Shown: one piece after another, positions 23,584 through 35,571 of the stretch
Numbering within the stretch: position 1 is the stretch's first letter
How the letters are laid out: every line of letters starts with the position of its first letter
Source of the DNA: Brachionus rotundiformis
Taxonomy: Eukaryota > Rotifera > Eurotatoria > Ploima > Brachionidae
Direction of reading: 5' to 3'
NCBI GenBank assembly: GCA_016802295.1
Contig: JAESIW010000200.1
Coordinates: forward strand, 3,697,550-3,761,549
DNA: 64,000 bases
Translations under genes and position numbers: made by a program
The notes under the pieces: model-generated
Seen by the model: only the letters and a program-made list of their open reading frames with translations
Told to the model about the DNA's origin: nothing
The model's database searches: none

Positions 23584-26500
23584 AATTTTAAATCATTTAT
23601 TAAAAGATAAATATGTTTTATTTTATTTTTTAGTTTGTTTCTTTGTAAATCGATCTTAATTACATAATGAAGTTTAAAAATATCTAAAAAGTTTACAATA
23701 CAAATTGAATTAATCAAATTATACTTGATTTAAGCCAAAATGCTTAGTTTTAATCAATTGAAGTTAATTTAAAAATTAAGCAATATTTTTGAAATCAATT
23801 TATAAATATCAATACGTCTTAAGTATCTTTTCAATTTATTTTACTTTTGGCGTGTCTAGTCATTATTTTAAACTAAAGTTGATATGTCCCATTGTCTATA
23901 AATGTCAAAAATTATTTAAAAATTGTATTTTTCAGTTAATATATTTTATATGATTGCTTAAAGATCAAGTGCCAATACAATTTTAGAATAAAAAATGGCT
24001 CTGAATTTTAGACACGGTTCCTTTGGGACCTCTGTACCAAATTTTTTTAGCATAAACACACTATTATAAGATCTCTTCTTGCGTAATAAATGAATATGAA
24101 AAACAAATAATCATTTTGAAGATAATTTTAGTCTAATTGACTTCTATCACTTACACAACTTTATTTTGATTTTTACTTGGAAATTTTTAATTTTTATGTA
24201 TTGAGTGAAAAAAATTTATCATGAAAATTTAAAATCACATCATACGTTACAACAAAAGTAACAAAAAATAATTATTTTTTGTTAAGTAACTAAAAAACTA
24301 GACTTATGTCACGTAATATTAAAGCAAATAGATGTCTTGTCTAAAAGTACATATCTTATGAGCCATTGAGGTAGCATCACGATATTTATTTCCAAGAACC
24401 AATACCCTAATCAAAAAAAAGTTAAATATTTAAAATTTTTTTTTGGTAATTATCTTAAATTTTCGTATCCAGATTAAATTAAGCTTCAAAACATAAAAAA
24501 AATCTAAATGGGCTGTATAAATCTGCATATATGCATAACGCTCCAGGAAAATTTCATTAAGAAATTTATCTAAATTTAAGACTATACAAGCCTTAACATT
24601 ATTTTCATCATATTTCACCGAAACATTGTTTGTTATAAAATTTTAAAACGAAATTAAATATTAAAGATATCAAAGATATATAATGACTTGGAATTTTATA
24701 TATCATTAGATATTTTAATATGTTTTCAACTTGTCAATTTTTTCTTCCGGGTTGCTTAAAGCTAAAACTGAATACCCTTGTTAAATACAAGCTAATTAAA
24801 GCACGAATAAGTCAAATAGATAGCTAAGATAATTATTTTAATGAAAAACTTATTTGCATTCAAGATAATAATAATTTTATTTATTTGCAGCTTGGAAAAA
24901 AGAGCTCTACATTTTAAATAAAGTTGATTGAAAATTTTTATTAAATTTTTCAAAATTCTAAAAGATTAGATTTAAAAGATATTTTTCATGGAATCTATTT
25001 GACTTGCTTAGGGAATCAGTTAACAACTTATCTTGTAATAAATCGACTATTCATCGCTTGAAAATAACTATTTAATTATTACTTTAATCCGAGAATAATA
25101 TGTCCTTTATTTCGAGTTAAATCAATAAAACGAAATGATTAATTAATTCTGTCTAAATTTCGCCTTTTGATACCAAATTCTTTTTTTTATTAGATTATAG
25201 ATGAAAAAAGTCATTCTATTATGTAAATTTTGGTTTATCATTGAACGAGTTTGAGATTTCTTATATCTATCTTACATTCGATTTTGGTATTATATTTCTA
25301 TCTATCTGATTCTAAAATTAATAACTAATTCAGCAACAACCAGAAAAAAGCTCATTTATTTAGATTTTTAGATTCGTATCTCTATTTCCATTTTTTATAC
25401 CCTTTCAAGAATAAAGTAAATAAAATTTTAAAATTTAATTCAATCATACTCATGTATGAAGTTCGATCAATTGGATCAAGTAGCTATCTTTTCAGATAAA
25501 TGAATAGTTTGCCATTTCCAGCCCATTGTTTGCAATTACTCAACTAAATTAATCTTGAGCCACGATTACTTTATTTACAAGTATACTATAAATTCAAAGC
25601 TAGATTCTTTCTTGTATAATGAAAATTAAATTTTATTTATTATTTAATCAGGCCAAATCTTAAAAAAGTTTCAAGATATTTCGATTTTATCTTAATAATT
25701 AAATCTTAATCAATATGATATGTAATAATTTACAATATACTAAGAGTACTCAAGCTAGTTTAGTTTGATTGTCTCAAAATGACCTGATTGTAGATATGGA
25801 ATTAGTTAAGACAAACAAATTGATTAAGGAACTTGAAAATATCTGCTTTTTCATCATTTTTTTAATGACGTTAAGCCAAAAATTGAATCAAGATAGATTT
25901 AAAAAAGCCATTTATTATTTACCTTATGATTTAGTTTCTAGATATAGAGCCTTGCTTCAAATTTTAGCTATTAATTCGAAATTTACTCATTAATATAATT
26001 TGTCAAGCTATTAAAGATTCAATTAAAATTTTAATTTTAATTTAAAATTTTCCCTATATTTTACACTTATTCATTGAATAAATTAAACAATCAAAACAAA
26101 TGCTGAAGTTAATTTTGGTGATTTGGATAAAATCTCGCTTAGGCTGGAAATTTTAACGCCAACTTAAATTTTAAATGTAATACCAGAATATTGATTTGCT
26201 TTAATTAACTTTTTTTTAGAAAAATGTAAATTAATTTGATTGATTTTTTATTCAGTGTATCCGTAAATCAAACTTAAATAAAAAAAAATTATCTCATTTT
26301 TGAACAAAAATTCACTTCGCCAAAAGAACACTCATTTAAAATTTAATTACAAGCCTAATCAAAATTTTTCTTCCTTTTTCTTTTGATTTTTTCTCTTAAT
26401 TAATTCAAGTATCTATCAAATAATAAATCTTGATAAATATCTTAAAAAATTATAATTACAATTTTTTTGCTTTTTAATAAAAATTAGATTTGCGTACAAG

Positions 26501-27779
26501 TTTAATTAAAGCTAACAAATCTGAGTTTTAAATCAATTTAAAAAAAAAAATCTGTAATTGTATTTAACACGTTCAAAATTTGTATCAATAGTGTTCCTAA
26601 TTTTAATTTTAATTAAGCTTCTATACTGCTTTTAATGCATGGGTGTTCGATCATACAGCAAAAGGACCCAAATCAATTTTGGAAACGATTTTGGTCTCTT
26701 AGGACTTGTCATGTCTCGTCTAACTTCAAACGAAAATACATTGTCAAAACACAAAAATTTAAGACAAAGTTTACTTTAACTTGGAATTTGATTAAATACT
26801 GGTAATACAAGCCTTGTATCCTTATAATTCCAAATAGAGTGGGAAAGTTTTTTTCTGGCGTAACAAAATGTTGTTTAATTTAAATTTTAGTCCCAAATGA
26901 TTATGTCTATATTAAAATGATATCACTAAAACAATCGATATTAATTTTATTATTTAAAATCTATATAATAATTTTGATTCAACTCAAAGTATATCCTGAT
27001 ATTAATTTATTAAAAAAAACACATTTAGATCGTGCCAATTTAATTTTTATTTTAATACTTGCATAAAAAAATAAAAATTTAATCTGTATTCCCATTGCTA
27101 GAAAAAAACTTAATTTAATTTTTTTCAAATTAAAATAAGAAATTGATTTCATACATATTACAAATCCTTTGTGAATATTTGGATTAAAATTTAATAAAAA
27201 AGTTCAATGTCTTATTGAAATTAAGCGATTTTTTTGCTTAAGTTAAATAAAAAAATCATATCTACTAATAATTCATTAGATCAAAATCAAACAGATACTT
27301 ATTAAAATCAAATTTAATTCCAAAAAAACAATAAAAATTAAGATTTTAAATTAGAAATGTTAAATATTTAAGTATAAAACTTGGATTAAACATAAACTCA
27401 TCTTTGAGCATTGATCATCTTTGATCATTTTTATAAAACTTAGATTTTTAATTTGTTTTTCAGTATATAGATTTAAATAAGACCCAAGTTTAAGCTTTTT
27501 AGTACTTGATTGTGTCATACAAATTGATTAATTTTTTGCCAAATTTACTCAACTATTGCAGGATCTAAAATATCTTGCCATTTAATTTAAAGTATAATTA
27601 GTTTATAATTAATTTATAAATACCATAGTTAATATATTAAAATGGTTCAAGTCATCAAATGGTTTTACAATTAAGAAGACATTTTAACAAGGCAATCGGC
27701 TCAGAATGATTCTCATTCATCCACTGTTTTTTGGCCTTATTAGCAAATTAATTACACATCATTGAAATGGAGAATAAAA
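23584..27779. other. Gene-poor AT-rich stretch
   Basis: More than 4 kb with no supported gene on either strand. A 74-codon frame at 25769-25993 starts with TTG and has no recognisable family, so it is not called. The left part presumably holds the promoter of the adjacent GPCR. Confidence 0.5.
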
Positions 27780-28240
27780 GGATGGTTTTGTCAGATCACA
27801 GTGCGACAAATGCTGATTTTACTATTATTAATATTATTATAAATTACCGAGAGCCACATAATATTAACCAAAACTGAAAATTTTATACAACTGGAAGTAT
27901 TTATAAAGTCATAAAAAAACTTTTGGCTGATGCAAAAGAAAAAGCTATAAATGTGTCGATAACTTTACAATTATTCTATAGGCCAAATTATTAGGAGATT
28001 TAATCTGTGATATTTTATTGTATGAAATGTATAAGATTGACAAAAAGGAGCTTTAAAAAGTCAAAACATTTTATAATGATTTTTATAATTCAGACACTTC
28101 GAGTGAAAAGAAATCCAGAGGTACCAAAGATGACTTAGGGAAGACTGAAAGAGATTAAACTCACTTGACATTAAACAGAAATTGCAGACAAAAACATGGT
28201 AGAATTGAGATTATGGGTAAATACATTGTGTTCCAGAGGG
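27780..28240 (+). pseudogene. Decayed LINE remnant (tentative)
   Basis: Fragments in one direction recall LINE ORF2. An early stretch reads VLSDHSATNADFT, like the SDH motif of the endonuclease. A later stretch near 28105-28220 reads EVPKMT-GRLKEIKLT then EIADKNMVELRLW, like the C-terminal tail. Stops and shifts interrupt every frame, and the RT core is missing. It shares the PKM(T/I) block with the relic at 16985. Weak evidence by eye only. Confidence 0.3.
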
Positions 28241-29186
28241 ATCATAGTTAGAAGTAGTCAAAATTGTGGTATTTTACCAAATTTTAGTTATAAAACTTTT
28301 CGTAAGTAGCTGATAATTTGTTTGAACTAATTTTCCGCTGTCATCGTTTAAATGTATTTAAAAAACCACATGGTTTAAATAACTTTTGGATTGATTTTTT
28401 TACCTGGCTTTTATAATTGAAAATTTTTAATTATCTTTTTTTTTCATAAATTAAACCAATTTAAAAGACTTAAACAATTTATTGAAAACAATCATTTTTT
28501 ACAAAAACATAATACCTGTCATATTATTTACTTTTAATTTTAAGATATTAGAAAATTAATTTTGAATAAAAATGGTCGATTATCGAGAGGAGATAAATAG
28601 ATAAAAAATACTCTTTTTAAATAATGGGTTCATAAGCGCCTAATGTAGACTCTTATTTTCCTTTGAATATTTCTTAAGAACTTTATCAGATTTAAAAGCT
28701 TTAAAAATTCTTATTTTATCAATTAGAAAACTGTTGCTAAATCAAGCTTTTTTATTTAGATAACGAGTAAAAGCCTCGTGAGATAGTTTTAGAACTTATA
28801 AGAAATAAATTAAATTATAAAAACAGATTTTACCAAGTTAATTTAAAAAAAGTTAATTAACTAGTAAATTTAAAATCTCGCAATCAACTCTGATCACTTG
28901 ACTTAAAACTTTTGTGATAAAGCTTAGGATATTAAATTGATTACACAATTTCAGGTTTTATTAAATAGGAGAATAATGCTCACAATTGTTATCTGTACTC
29001 AAAAAATTTTTTACTAGTCAACTTGGTATTATATTTTATAAAATGTAGACATACTTCATTGAGAAAAAAAAAAGAAAAAAGTAAAAAATGTCTGAGTAAA
29101 CATTTTTTTCCAAGCGTTTAAAAATGATTGATTTAAGAAAGTATTTTAAGCTTGATTAATGTAGATTTGAAAAAAAGAGAAAACGC
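28241..29186. other. AT-rich intergenic DNA
   Basis: No gene or structured element was recognised. Confidence 0.45.
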
Positions 29187-29556
29187 CTATTTACGACAGT
29201 CTTGAGGTAAATGCTCTGCAGATAGAACGCAAAAAGCTTTTACAAAAATTATATAATACCAGATAAGATTAATAAGTTCTTCACATAGAGTAATACAAAT
29301 TTCCTTTGAAATTTTATTTAACTTAAATTACATTATCTAAAACCGACAATTATCATGCAAATAAAAAAACTAATTTTTCTAATAAACACTCGAATTCAAT
29401 TGATCTTAATTGATTTATAAAATAATACAATCAAGATATTTTACCATATATCATATTGAACTTACCTTGTTTAAGCTTATTGATTGCTTCGATTGGCATC
29501 AAATCATCCTTATATATTTTCAGTTCTTTTTTATTAATTTCATTAAACTCTCTCAT
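29187..29556 (-). CDS. Possible two-exon micro-gene of unknown function
   Basis: On the minus strand an ATG at 29556 opens a 30-codon frame (MREFNEINKKELKIYKDD...) that stops being coding exactly at a strong donor, CAAG|GTAAGT, with the exon ending at 29466. A candidate second exon after CTGCAG (29215-29187) joins in phase and adds EHLPQDCRK before a stop, giving about 39 residues. The intron would be 250 bp, longer than is typical here, and other acceptors are possible. I do not recognise the protein; it is charged, lacks a signal peptide and could be a small mitochondrial or regulatory protein. It may equally be the first exon of a gene whose remaining exons I missed. Confidence 0.35.
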
Positions 29557-31544
29557 TTAAAATACTTTAAATCAATTTATTAGATTAAATTATTGACCAT
29601 AAAGATGGATCATTAAAATGATGTGTATTCGATTTTTTAGACGAGTTCTTTAATAATCCTCCCAATGGTAACTCAGAAACATATCACATTCTAATTAAGT
29701 ATAAATTAAAAATAATAAAATATAAACGATTAATTAGTAAAAAATTTCAAGATAACAATGACGAATTTTTTAAATACTGGGCTATTAATGGATTTGAGCA
29801 GATTTATTTTCTTTAAGAAATCAAAAACGTATAAATATATTCTATTTATTTTTAGCAATGTAATTAATTTGCTGTTCGATCTAATTTTTATTTTCTCAGA
29901 ACACATATATTCAAGCTTTGTTAATTATTTTTAAATTAATATTTTTAAATCTTTAACTTAAAAAAAAGTCAGAATCAAACGAATGAGTAAGATTTGTTTG
30001 TAGTGCTGTCAAAACATTGCATGATAGTTAAAAGCCCAATTAGAAATTGAATGAATTTTTATTTTTCTCATTAAATAAAATTCATATTTTTTTAAGTTCA
30101 TTGAAACACATTTTAAAATTAGATTAAAAGATAAATTCCACAGCTATTTAATAATTTACAAAGAAAGCATAAAGACTGATTAAATCAATCGGAGAACAAC
30201 TATTTTTTTTATGAATGAATCAAAATTTTTATATTTTGTTAACTATTGATAAGATATCTATTAAATTTAGCAATATAACTATCTTAATAAATAAATAATA
30301 TAGACTCTTATTTTTTTATAAGCATTCACAATGTGTTAGTGATAAAAAGGAAAAAAAAACTTAACTCTTATATAATTGAAAATTGTTGAGTTACTGATTA
30401 TGAAATTTTATTTCTTTTTAAAAAGTTTAATTGATATTTTATAACTAAACTTTGATTGAAAATAATTTTTCTCAAGATGCTGACACACAGGATGATATTT
30501 ATTAAGCAATAAAATGCCACATACTCTTCTTCGCCTAACCCCATTAAGGCATTTAAAAAATACTCGACATTCAATCAATTGATTATCTCTACAATCATTT
30601 AATTTAATTGTAGTTAAAAATCAATTAGAAATTTTTCAAAATTTAAATTTAAAAATAAAATGAATTCCTATTATATTTAATCTTAGTAAATGTAAATATT
30701 GAACCTTTCAGCATTTTATTTATTTGAAAACGATTTTGAAAAATATTTTAAAAAAAAAAGACAATTGAATGAATAAATTTAAAATTTTTCAATTTGAATA
30801 TTAATCAGTCTAAAATTATATAAAAACAAATAAAATATAAAACAATTTTATTCCAATGAAATAAAAATTAAAATTTATCTTTTTAACTTTTAAGACAAAC
30901 ATTGAGTTTTTGAAGGCATTTTAGTAATTTATATTAATAAAAACTTAACGAAAACTCTCTACGAGTTCTTTGAGATTTTTAAATCCATTTCTTAGCTTAA
31001 AAATGTATTGAAAGATAGCTTTGTATCATTGAGTGTATTTTTAATTTTTTATACTATTTTATTCCGGATTTTAATTTATACATAGACTGTATAATTAGTT
31101 TAAATTAGTTAAGTTAAAGCTATTTTTTATAAAAATGCCAATCAATTTAATTAGCTTTACATGATACCGAATTTGGCTGTATTTTTTTGTGCTCTAGCCG
31201 CTAGTTTTTGGTTCAGATTTATAAATCTCAATTAATTAGTGCTTAAGATTTATTTCTTCCAAAATTAAAAATATTTTTTTTTACATAAAGATTATATACA
31301 TGGTAACATATTTTGTTTCAAGGTCGGTCACATATTACCTGCAAATAATTCTGCGAAGCAACAAATCTTTTAATTTTAAAAATTATTATGAGTTAAACTT
31401 AGCTTAGTAGCTATTGATTTAGCTTGTTGCTGTTTGTTTTGGAAAAAATATATACCGCTTTTAATCAAAAATTTAGAAATAAACAAACACTAATTATTTT
31501 AATTATTTAAGTTTAAGTCAAGTTAGAGACTCAATTTAGTTTGC
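29557..31544. other. AT-rich intergenic DNA
   Basis: About 2 kb without a recognisable gene. The right end presumably contains the promoter of the gene starting at 31567. Confidence 0.45.
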
Positions 31545-31566
31545 TTTAGGATATCAAATATTTGAA

Positions 31567-32430
31567 ATGGAAGTACCAGTAGAACAAAAGCTTCAGCAGA
31601 ATCCGGCTTATAAAATAAGTCACTTTACCAGCGATGGAATTCTGACAAGAAGAAGACAGACCAATGATTTGCCTTACTCTGCCAGTAATTGGTCAGTACT
31701 TGTTTAAGCTAACTAAACAAAAAATTTACCTAGACTCGTCTGATGACTTTTACAAGCTAATAGACAGAAATGAGACCTCGAAGACAATTGCTTATAGGCC
31801 AATGACTTCGAATGCTTTCAGGGTTCCGTATAACTTAAGTGACCCAATTGGCGCATCCCACTATGACACTGAATACAGCCACAAAATGGTAAAAAAAGAA
31901 GAGCCTATTCGGACCGGAACTGCTAGTGGCTACCGCTCGAACAACCCTCATCCGTCAAAAGTAAATTAAATTAAACAAAATAAAATGAAAGGGAATAATT
32001 TAAAATTTATTAGGAGTTTATGGTTTTTAGATTCAGACCTTTAAAATTGGAAACAAACTCGAGAAGCGACTGGTCGCGACCAATTGGTGATAAGCTTATC
32101 TCTCAAGTTATAAAAAATCAAATGAAATCAACTTATGGAAGTGACTATGTAAATAATGTAGAGGAAAAAGCCAAGTTCGAAGAGAGAGCAAGACAGATAA
32201 CAACTCCATCGAGTTATATGCTTCAGTCTCAGTTTAGATCTCAGCGAGATCTTGATCTAAAAAGCTCCATTCCAGATTTTAAATACAATGATCCATTTAG
32301 TTATGAAAGTTTGTATATCAGTCCGAATAGATATGCTTCTAATTTGCGCCACCGAGAGCCTGCTATCGGTGTGGTGCCAGGCTGCTCAAGTTTTTGGAAA
32401 AATTATGGAAGAACTAACACTAGTAATTAG
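31567..32430 (+). CDS. Uncharacterised protein, possibly an axonemal microtubule inner protein, 3 exons
   Basis: Exons 31567-31684, 31734-31960 and 32014-32430 join in frame (phases 1 and 0) to give 253 residues; introns are 49 and 53 bp. The start is the first ATG after a TTTAG acceptor at 31545-31549. The product is basic, with no membrane segment or signal peptide. It is rich in short aromatic-proline motifs such as AYRPMTSNAFRVPY, GASHYDTEYSHKM, GYRSNNPHPSK and, near the end, FWKNYGRTN. Such YxTxY and NNPHP-like motifs are common in small ciliary and sperm microtubule inner proteins, so that role is a guess from style. No named family was recognised with confidence. Confidence 0.72.
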
Positions 32431-32494
32431 AAGAAAAGCATTTTCTATTTATTTAAATAAATAAAGGTCTTTTTAATTAATTCTTTTTGATTGT

Positions 32495-32589
32495 ATTAAA
32501 TACTCAGACATCTACGGAAGGCTAAATGGAGTTATGGTCATCATTTTTATAAGATTAAATGACCTCCATCTTTCATCACAGTATTTAAT
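32495..32589 (-). ncRNA. Candidate C/D-box snoRNA, divergent copy
   Basis: Minus strand: box C GTGATGA (32579-32573), an internal ATGATGA as C', and box D CTGA (32507-32504), enclosed by a perfect 10-bp terminal stem (32495-32504 with 32580-32589). It shares the block GCCTTCCGTAGA upstream of box D with the two copies at RPL21, but three extra bases separate the block from box D. An internal stem ATGGAG/CTCCAT replaces ATGGAT/ATCCAT of the other copies, a compensatory change. No host gene was recognised on this strand. Confidence 0.65.
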
Positions 32590-33146
32590 TATATTTAAAT
32601 TTAAATGTATTTTTAAATAGCAAAAAATGTTTCTCAAATCAATTTATTTTATAAAAACAAAAAGTACACGATTTAAAATGAGCTTGAACTTGAAAAAGCT
32701 AAAACTGCAGAGAGCATATTTTAAAATTAAGTTTACAAATTTTTACTTATAGCTTTGGAAAAATTATAGACTTAAATAAACTCTAAAATAAATACGATTG
32801 TTAAGTCTAATTTTCGAGTAGTCTTAGCAAAAAATCTTAAATTTTTAAATTTGCTTTGTTTTAAAACAAATATCCCTAATGAAGAAAAATTATTAAACTA
32901 AAAAATTCATTAAACACTTGAAATCTTATTTTGAAGTCGAGATTTTGTTGTTTTTTTAATAGATTAAGTATTTTCTTTAAGTAAAATAGGTGTTATTTTA
33001 ATTAACAAAAAAAATAAACTAAATCTTTTAAAATAATAACAAAATTTATAAAAAACCTGATTTTAAAAATAAATTTGCGAGAAAGCTATTTAATTAGAAT
33101 GATCAAAGCTTTAATGTCAATCAAAAAAAAATCTTATTTAAAATTA
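32590..33146. other. AT-rich intergenic DNA left of the gap
   Basis: No gene was recognised. It ends in a 40-bp stretch repeated on the other side of the gap. Confidence 0.5.
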
Positions 33147-33381
33147 NNNNNNNNNNNNNNNNNNNNNNNNNNNNNNNNNNNNNNNNNNNNNNNNNNNNNN
33201 NNNNNNNNNNNNNNNNNNNNNNNNNNNNNNNNNNNNNNNNNNNNNNNNNNNNNNNNNNNNNNNNNNNNNNNNNNNNNNNNNNNNNNNNNNNNNNNNNNNN
33301 NNNNNNNNNNNNNNNNNNNNNNNNNNNNNNNNNNNNNNNNNNNNNNNNNNNNNNNNNNNNNNNNNNNNNNNNNNNNNNNNN
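33147..33381. other. Assembly gap (235 N)
   Basis: A run of unknown bases. The 40 bases just before it (33107-33146) and the 39 bases just after it (33382-33420) are the same apart from one A in a homopolymer, so the two contig ends probably overlap and the gap may have no missing sequence. Confidence 0.97.
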
Positions 33382-33420
33382 AGCTTTAATGTCAATCAAA
33401 AAAAATCTTATTTAAAATTA

Positions 33421-34597
33421 CTTTAACTTAGAAAAATAAAAAATTAATTTAAAATAACCAAAATTTTCACTAAAAATTAACAAATTCGTTTAATTTTATA
33501 ACTAAATTATAAAAATAAAAAATAAAAAATTATTTAAAAATTTATTTCTTATCAAGCCTTAATTTCGATACTGAATTACATTAAAAAAACAGATATCTGC
33601 ATTTAAACTAATCATTTTTTGCATTTTCTTAATTCTTTTTAAGAAAAACTCAATGAACTAATGAAATAAATAAGCTGGCTTAAAATACCAAATAACCTAA
33701 GTAGCTTATAAACACTAGTCAATATATTTTTTATCATTTTTAACCTCAACACTAATCTCGAATAGTTTTTTTCCGATAATATTTGATTGATTAAATTTTT
33801 TTATCTTTTTCATTTAACTTTTATTAAATTAATGTCACTTAATATTTTCCAGCATCTCATCTTGAAACTTAATTGCACCATTTTTGATGATCTGTATGCA
33901 TAATGTTTTTATAATCGACCCTAATCGTTTCCATAGAGCAAAATGTATCTATCACCTTTTAAAATGCGATCATCTAATTTAAATTATATATTTTTATTTA
34001 GGAGCCGTATAAATAAAAAAATCTGTTCCCTCCCTAATAAGGAGTAAAGATCTAAGATTATAAATATTTTATCTCTACAGTTGTAATTAAAAAGTAAAAA
34101 GCAATTCTGTATCAGTAAGTCAAACGATCAGATGGTACGACCAGCAGTAAGATGGAGGTCAACAATCACAAAAGGATCGACATAATGGAAATATCAATTA
34201 ATGATTCTGTTACAAAAGTAAATAAAAAAATTGAATTGGTGAAAATAATAGTCATTATTTTCGAAACACTTTTTATCATGGATGTTTTTAGTATGAGATA
34301 CACAGCTAATTAATTTTTTTAATTTTTTGTATTTAATAATTTAGATTTCTTTTTAAAAATGTCTTGTTGCCGTGTTTTTAAAAATTTTTGAAATACCTGG
34401 ATGGATTTGGCATATTTTTGGTTTATTAAAGAATGCTAGATTTTTTGAAAATTAATATTTTTATTTAATAAATTGTTAAAGCATTTTTTAAATCAAATCA
34501 GTGTAAAATTTCATGCTGTGAAATTTTTTTGAGTTTTTCTATCAATAAAGTGTAATTTTTTTCCATTAACCTAAAAATATCAATTAAATTAAATTAA
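33421..34597. other. AT-rich intergenic DNA right of the gap
   Basis: No gene was recognised between the gap and the snoRNA candidate downstream of RPL21. Confidence 0.45.
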
Positions 34598-34698
34598 ATT
34601 AATTGGCTAAAATCAGTCTACGGAAGGCAATGGATGTTGTTCATCATCATATATAAGACATGATAAATCCATTTTTTCATCATTTTATAGCCAAATTA
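34598..34698 (-). ncRNA. Candidate C/D-box snoRNA downstream of RPL21
   Basis: Minus strand: box C ATGATGA (34683-34677), C' TGATGA, box D CTGA (34616-34613), and terminal stem AATTTGGCTA with TAGCCAATT. The sequence before box D (CATCCATTGCCTTCCGTAGA) is identical to the copy in RPL21 intron 2, so it would guide 2'-O-methylation at the same target. It lies about 120 bases beyond the RPL21 stop and past an AATAAA, so it is either independently transcribed or within a longer RPL21 transcript. Confidence 0.75.
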
Positions 34699-34818
34699 AT
34701 CAATCTATTATATAATTTCAATTTTAGTAAGCTTAAATTAAAGTAATTATTAAATTAATAAACGAAAAAAAAATTCTTTTAAATATTTATTTTAATCGAT
34801 CAGAAGAAATTTATTGAT

Positions 34819-35548
34819 TTAAGCAATAAATTCATATGGGATCGGATTAACTGTTTGTGGTTCATTGTTCTTGGTACTGACGAAGTGAGCCGGTCTTGGT
34901 CCTAGAGGCTAGAAATAAAAATATAAATTAGAAACTTTTCAGCTAAAAATTAGTAAAAAATCTCTAATTTTAGGCTATAATCAGTCTACGGAAGGCAATG
35001 GATGTTATTCATCATCAAATATAAGACGTGATAAATCCATTTTTTCATCATTTTTGCCAAAATTAGATTCTATTTGAATAAAAAATATTAAATACTTTTC
35101 TCTTCAATTGACTTTCTTCCAATTTGATGTTCTTTTCCTTGGCCTCTTTTTTCAGCAATTCAATTTTTTTAACTCTGTTCAAAAAGTCCAATCTTGAGTT
35201 TGAGTGCTTGACGTGCTCGATACGGACATTGATTCTTTTTTGCATAATTCTATTTTTGACTTGTTTGTTGACAATAACACCAACAGCATGAGGGGTGACA
35301 TTGAATACTCTACCAGTTTTACCATGGTAGAACTTGTGCGGCAAACCTTTTTGAATGGCTCCATTACCCTAGCACAAATGGCACAAATTAAAACATTCTC
35401 TGGATTAGCTAATCCTTACCTTAATGTCAACGATGTCACCTCGTTTGTATACTTTCATGTAGGTAGACAATGGAATGAGACCATGTTTTCTGAATTGTCT
35501 GGCAAACAGGTATCTAGTACCACGTCTGTAACCATTTGTGTTAGTCAT
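34819..35548 (-). CDS. RPL21: 60S ribosomal protein L21 (eL21), 3 exons
   Basis: Exons in coding order: 35548-35420, 35368-35096 and 34908-34819, all joined in phase 0, giving 163 residues against 160 in human eL21. It starts MTNTNGYRRGTRYLFARQFRKHG, broken here by the first conserved block, and continues with YKRGDIVDIK|GNGAIQKG, PHKFYHGKTGRVFNVT, HAVGVIVNKQV and the end PIPYEFIA; all are hallmark eL21 segments. The product is a structural protein of the large ribosomal subunit. Intron 1 is 51 bp, whereas intron 2 is 187 bp because it hosts a C/D-box snoRNA candidate. A TTTAG acceptor lies about 18 bases upstream of the ATG, and AATAAA follows the stop within about 10 bases. Confidence 0.97.
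34964..35066 (-). ncRNA. Intronic C/D-box snoRNA in RPL21 intron 2
   Basis: Sense to RPL21: terminal stem CTAATTTTGGC / GCCTAAAATTAG, box C ATGATGA (35051-35045), internal TTGATGA/TGATGAA as C', and box D CTGA (34984-34981). The 3' end is about 55 bases before the splice acceptor, the usual spacing for intron-processed snoRNAs. The guide next to box D is CATCCATTGCCTTCCGTAGA; by the box D plus five rule the G five bases upstream would direct methylation of a C in a target reading TCTACGGAAGGC. The target RNA was not identified. Vertebrate RPL21 introns also carry snoRNAs, which fits the setting. Confidence 0.85.
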
Positions 35549-35571
35549 CTTTCAAAAGTCTAGACTCTAAA

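Noticed and set aside
25769..25993. A 74-codon frame
   Set aside because: It starts with TTG and shows no family, splice context or neighbouring exon.
34598..35066. Reading the two RPL21-associated repeats as a MITE
   Set aside because: They do have short inverted ends, but the C and D boxes sit exactly inside the terminal stem and the guide block is conserved, so a snoRNA explains them better.
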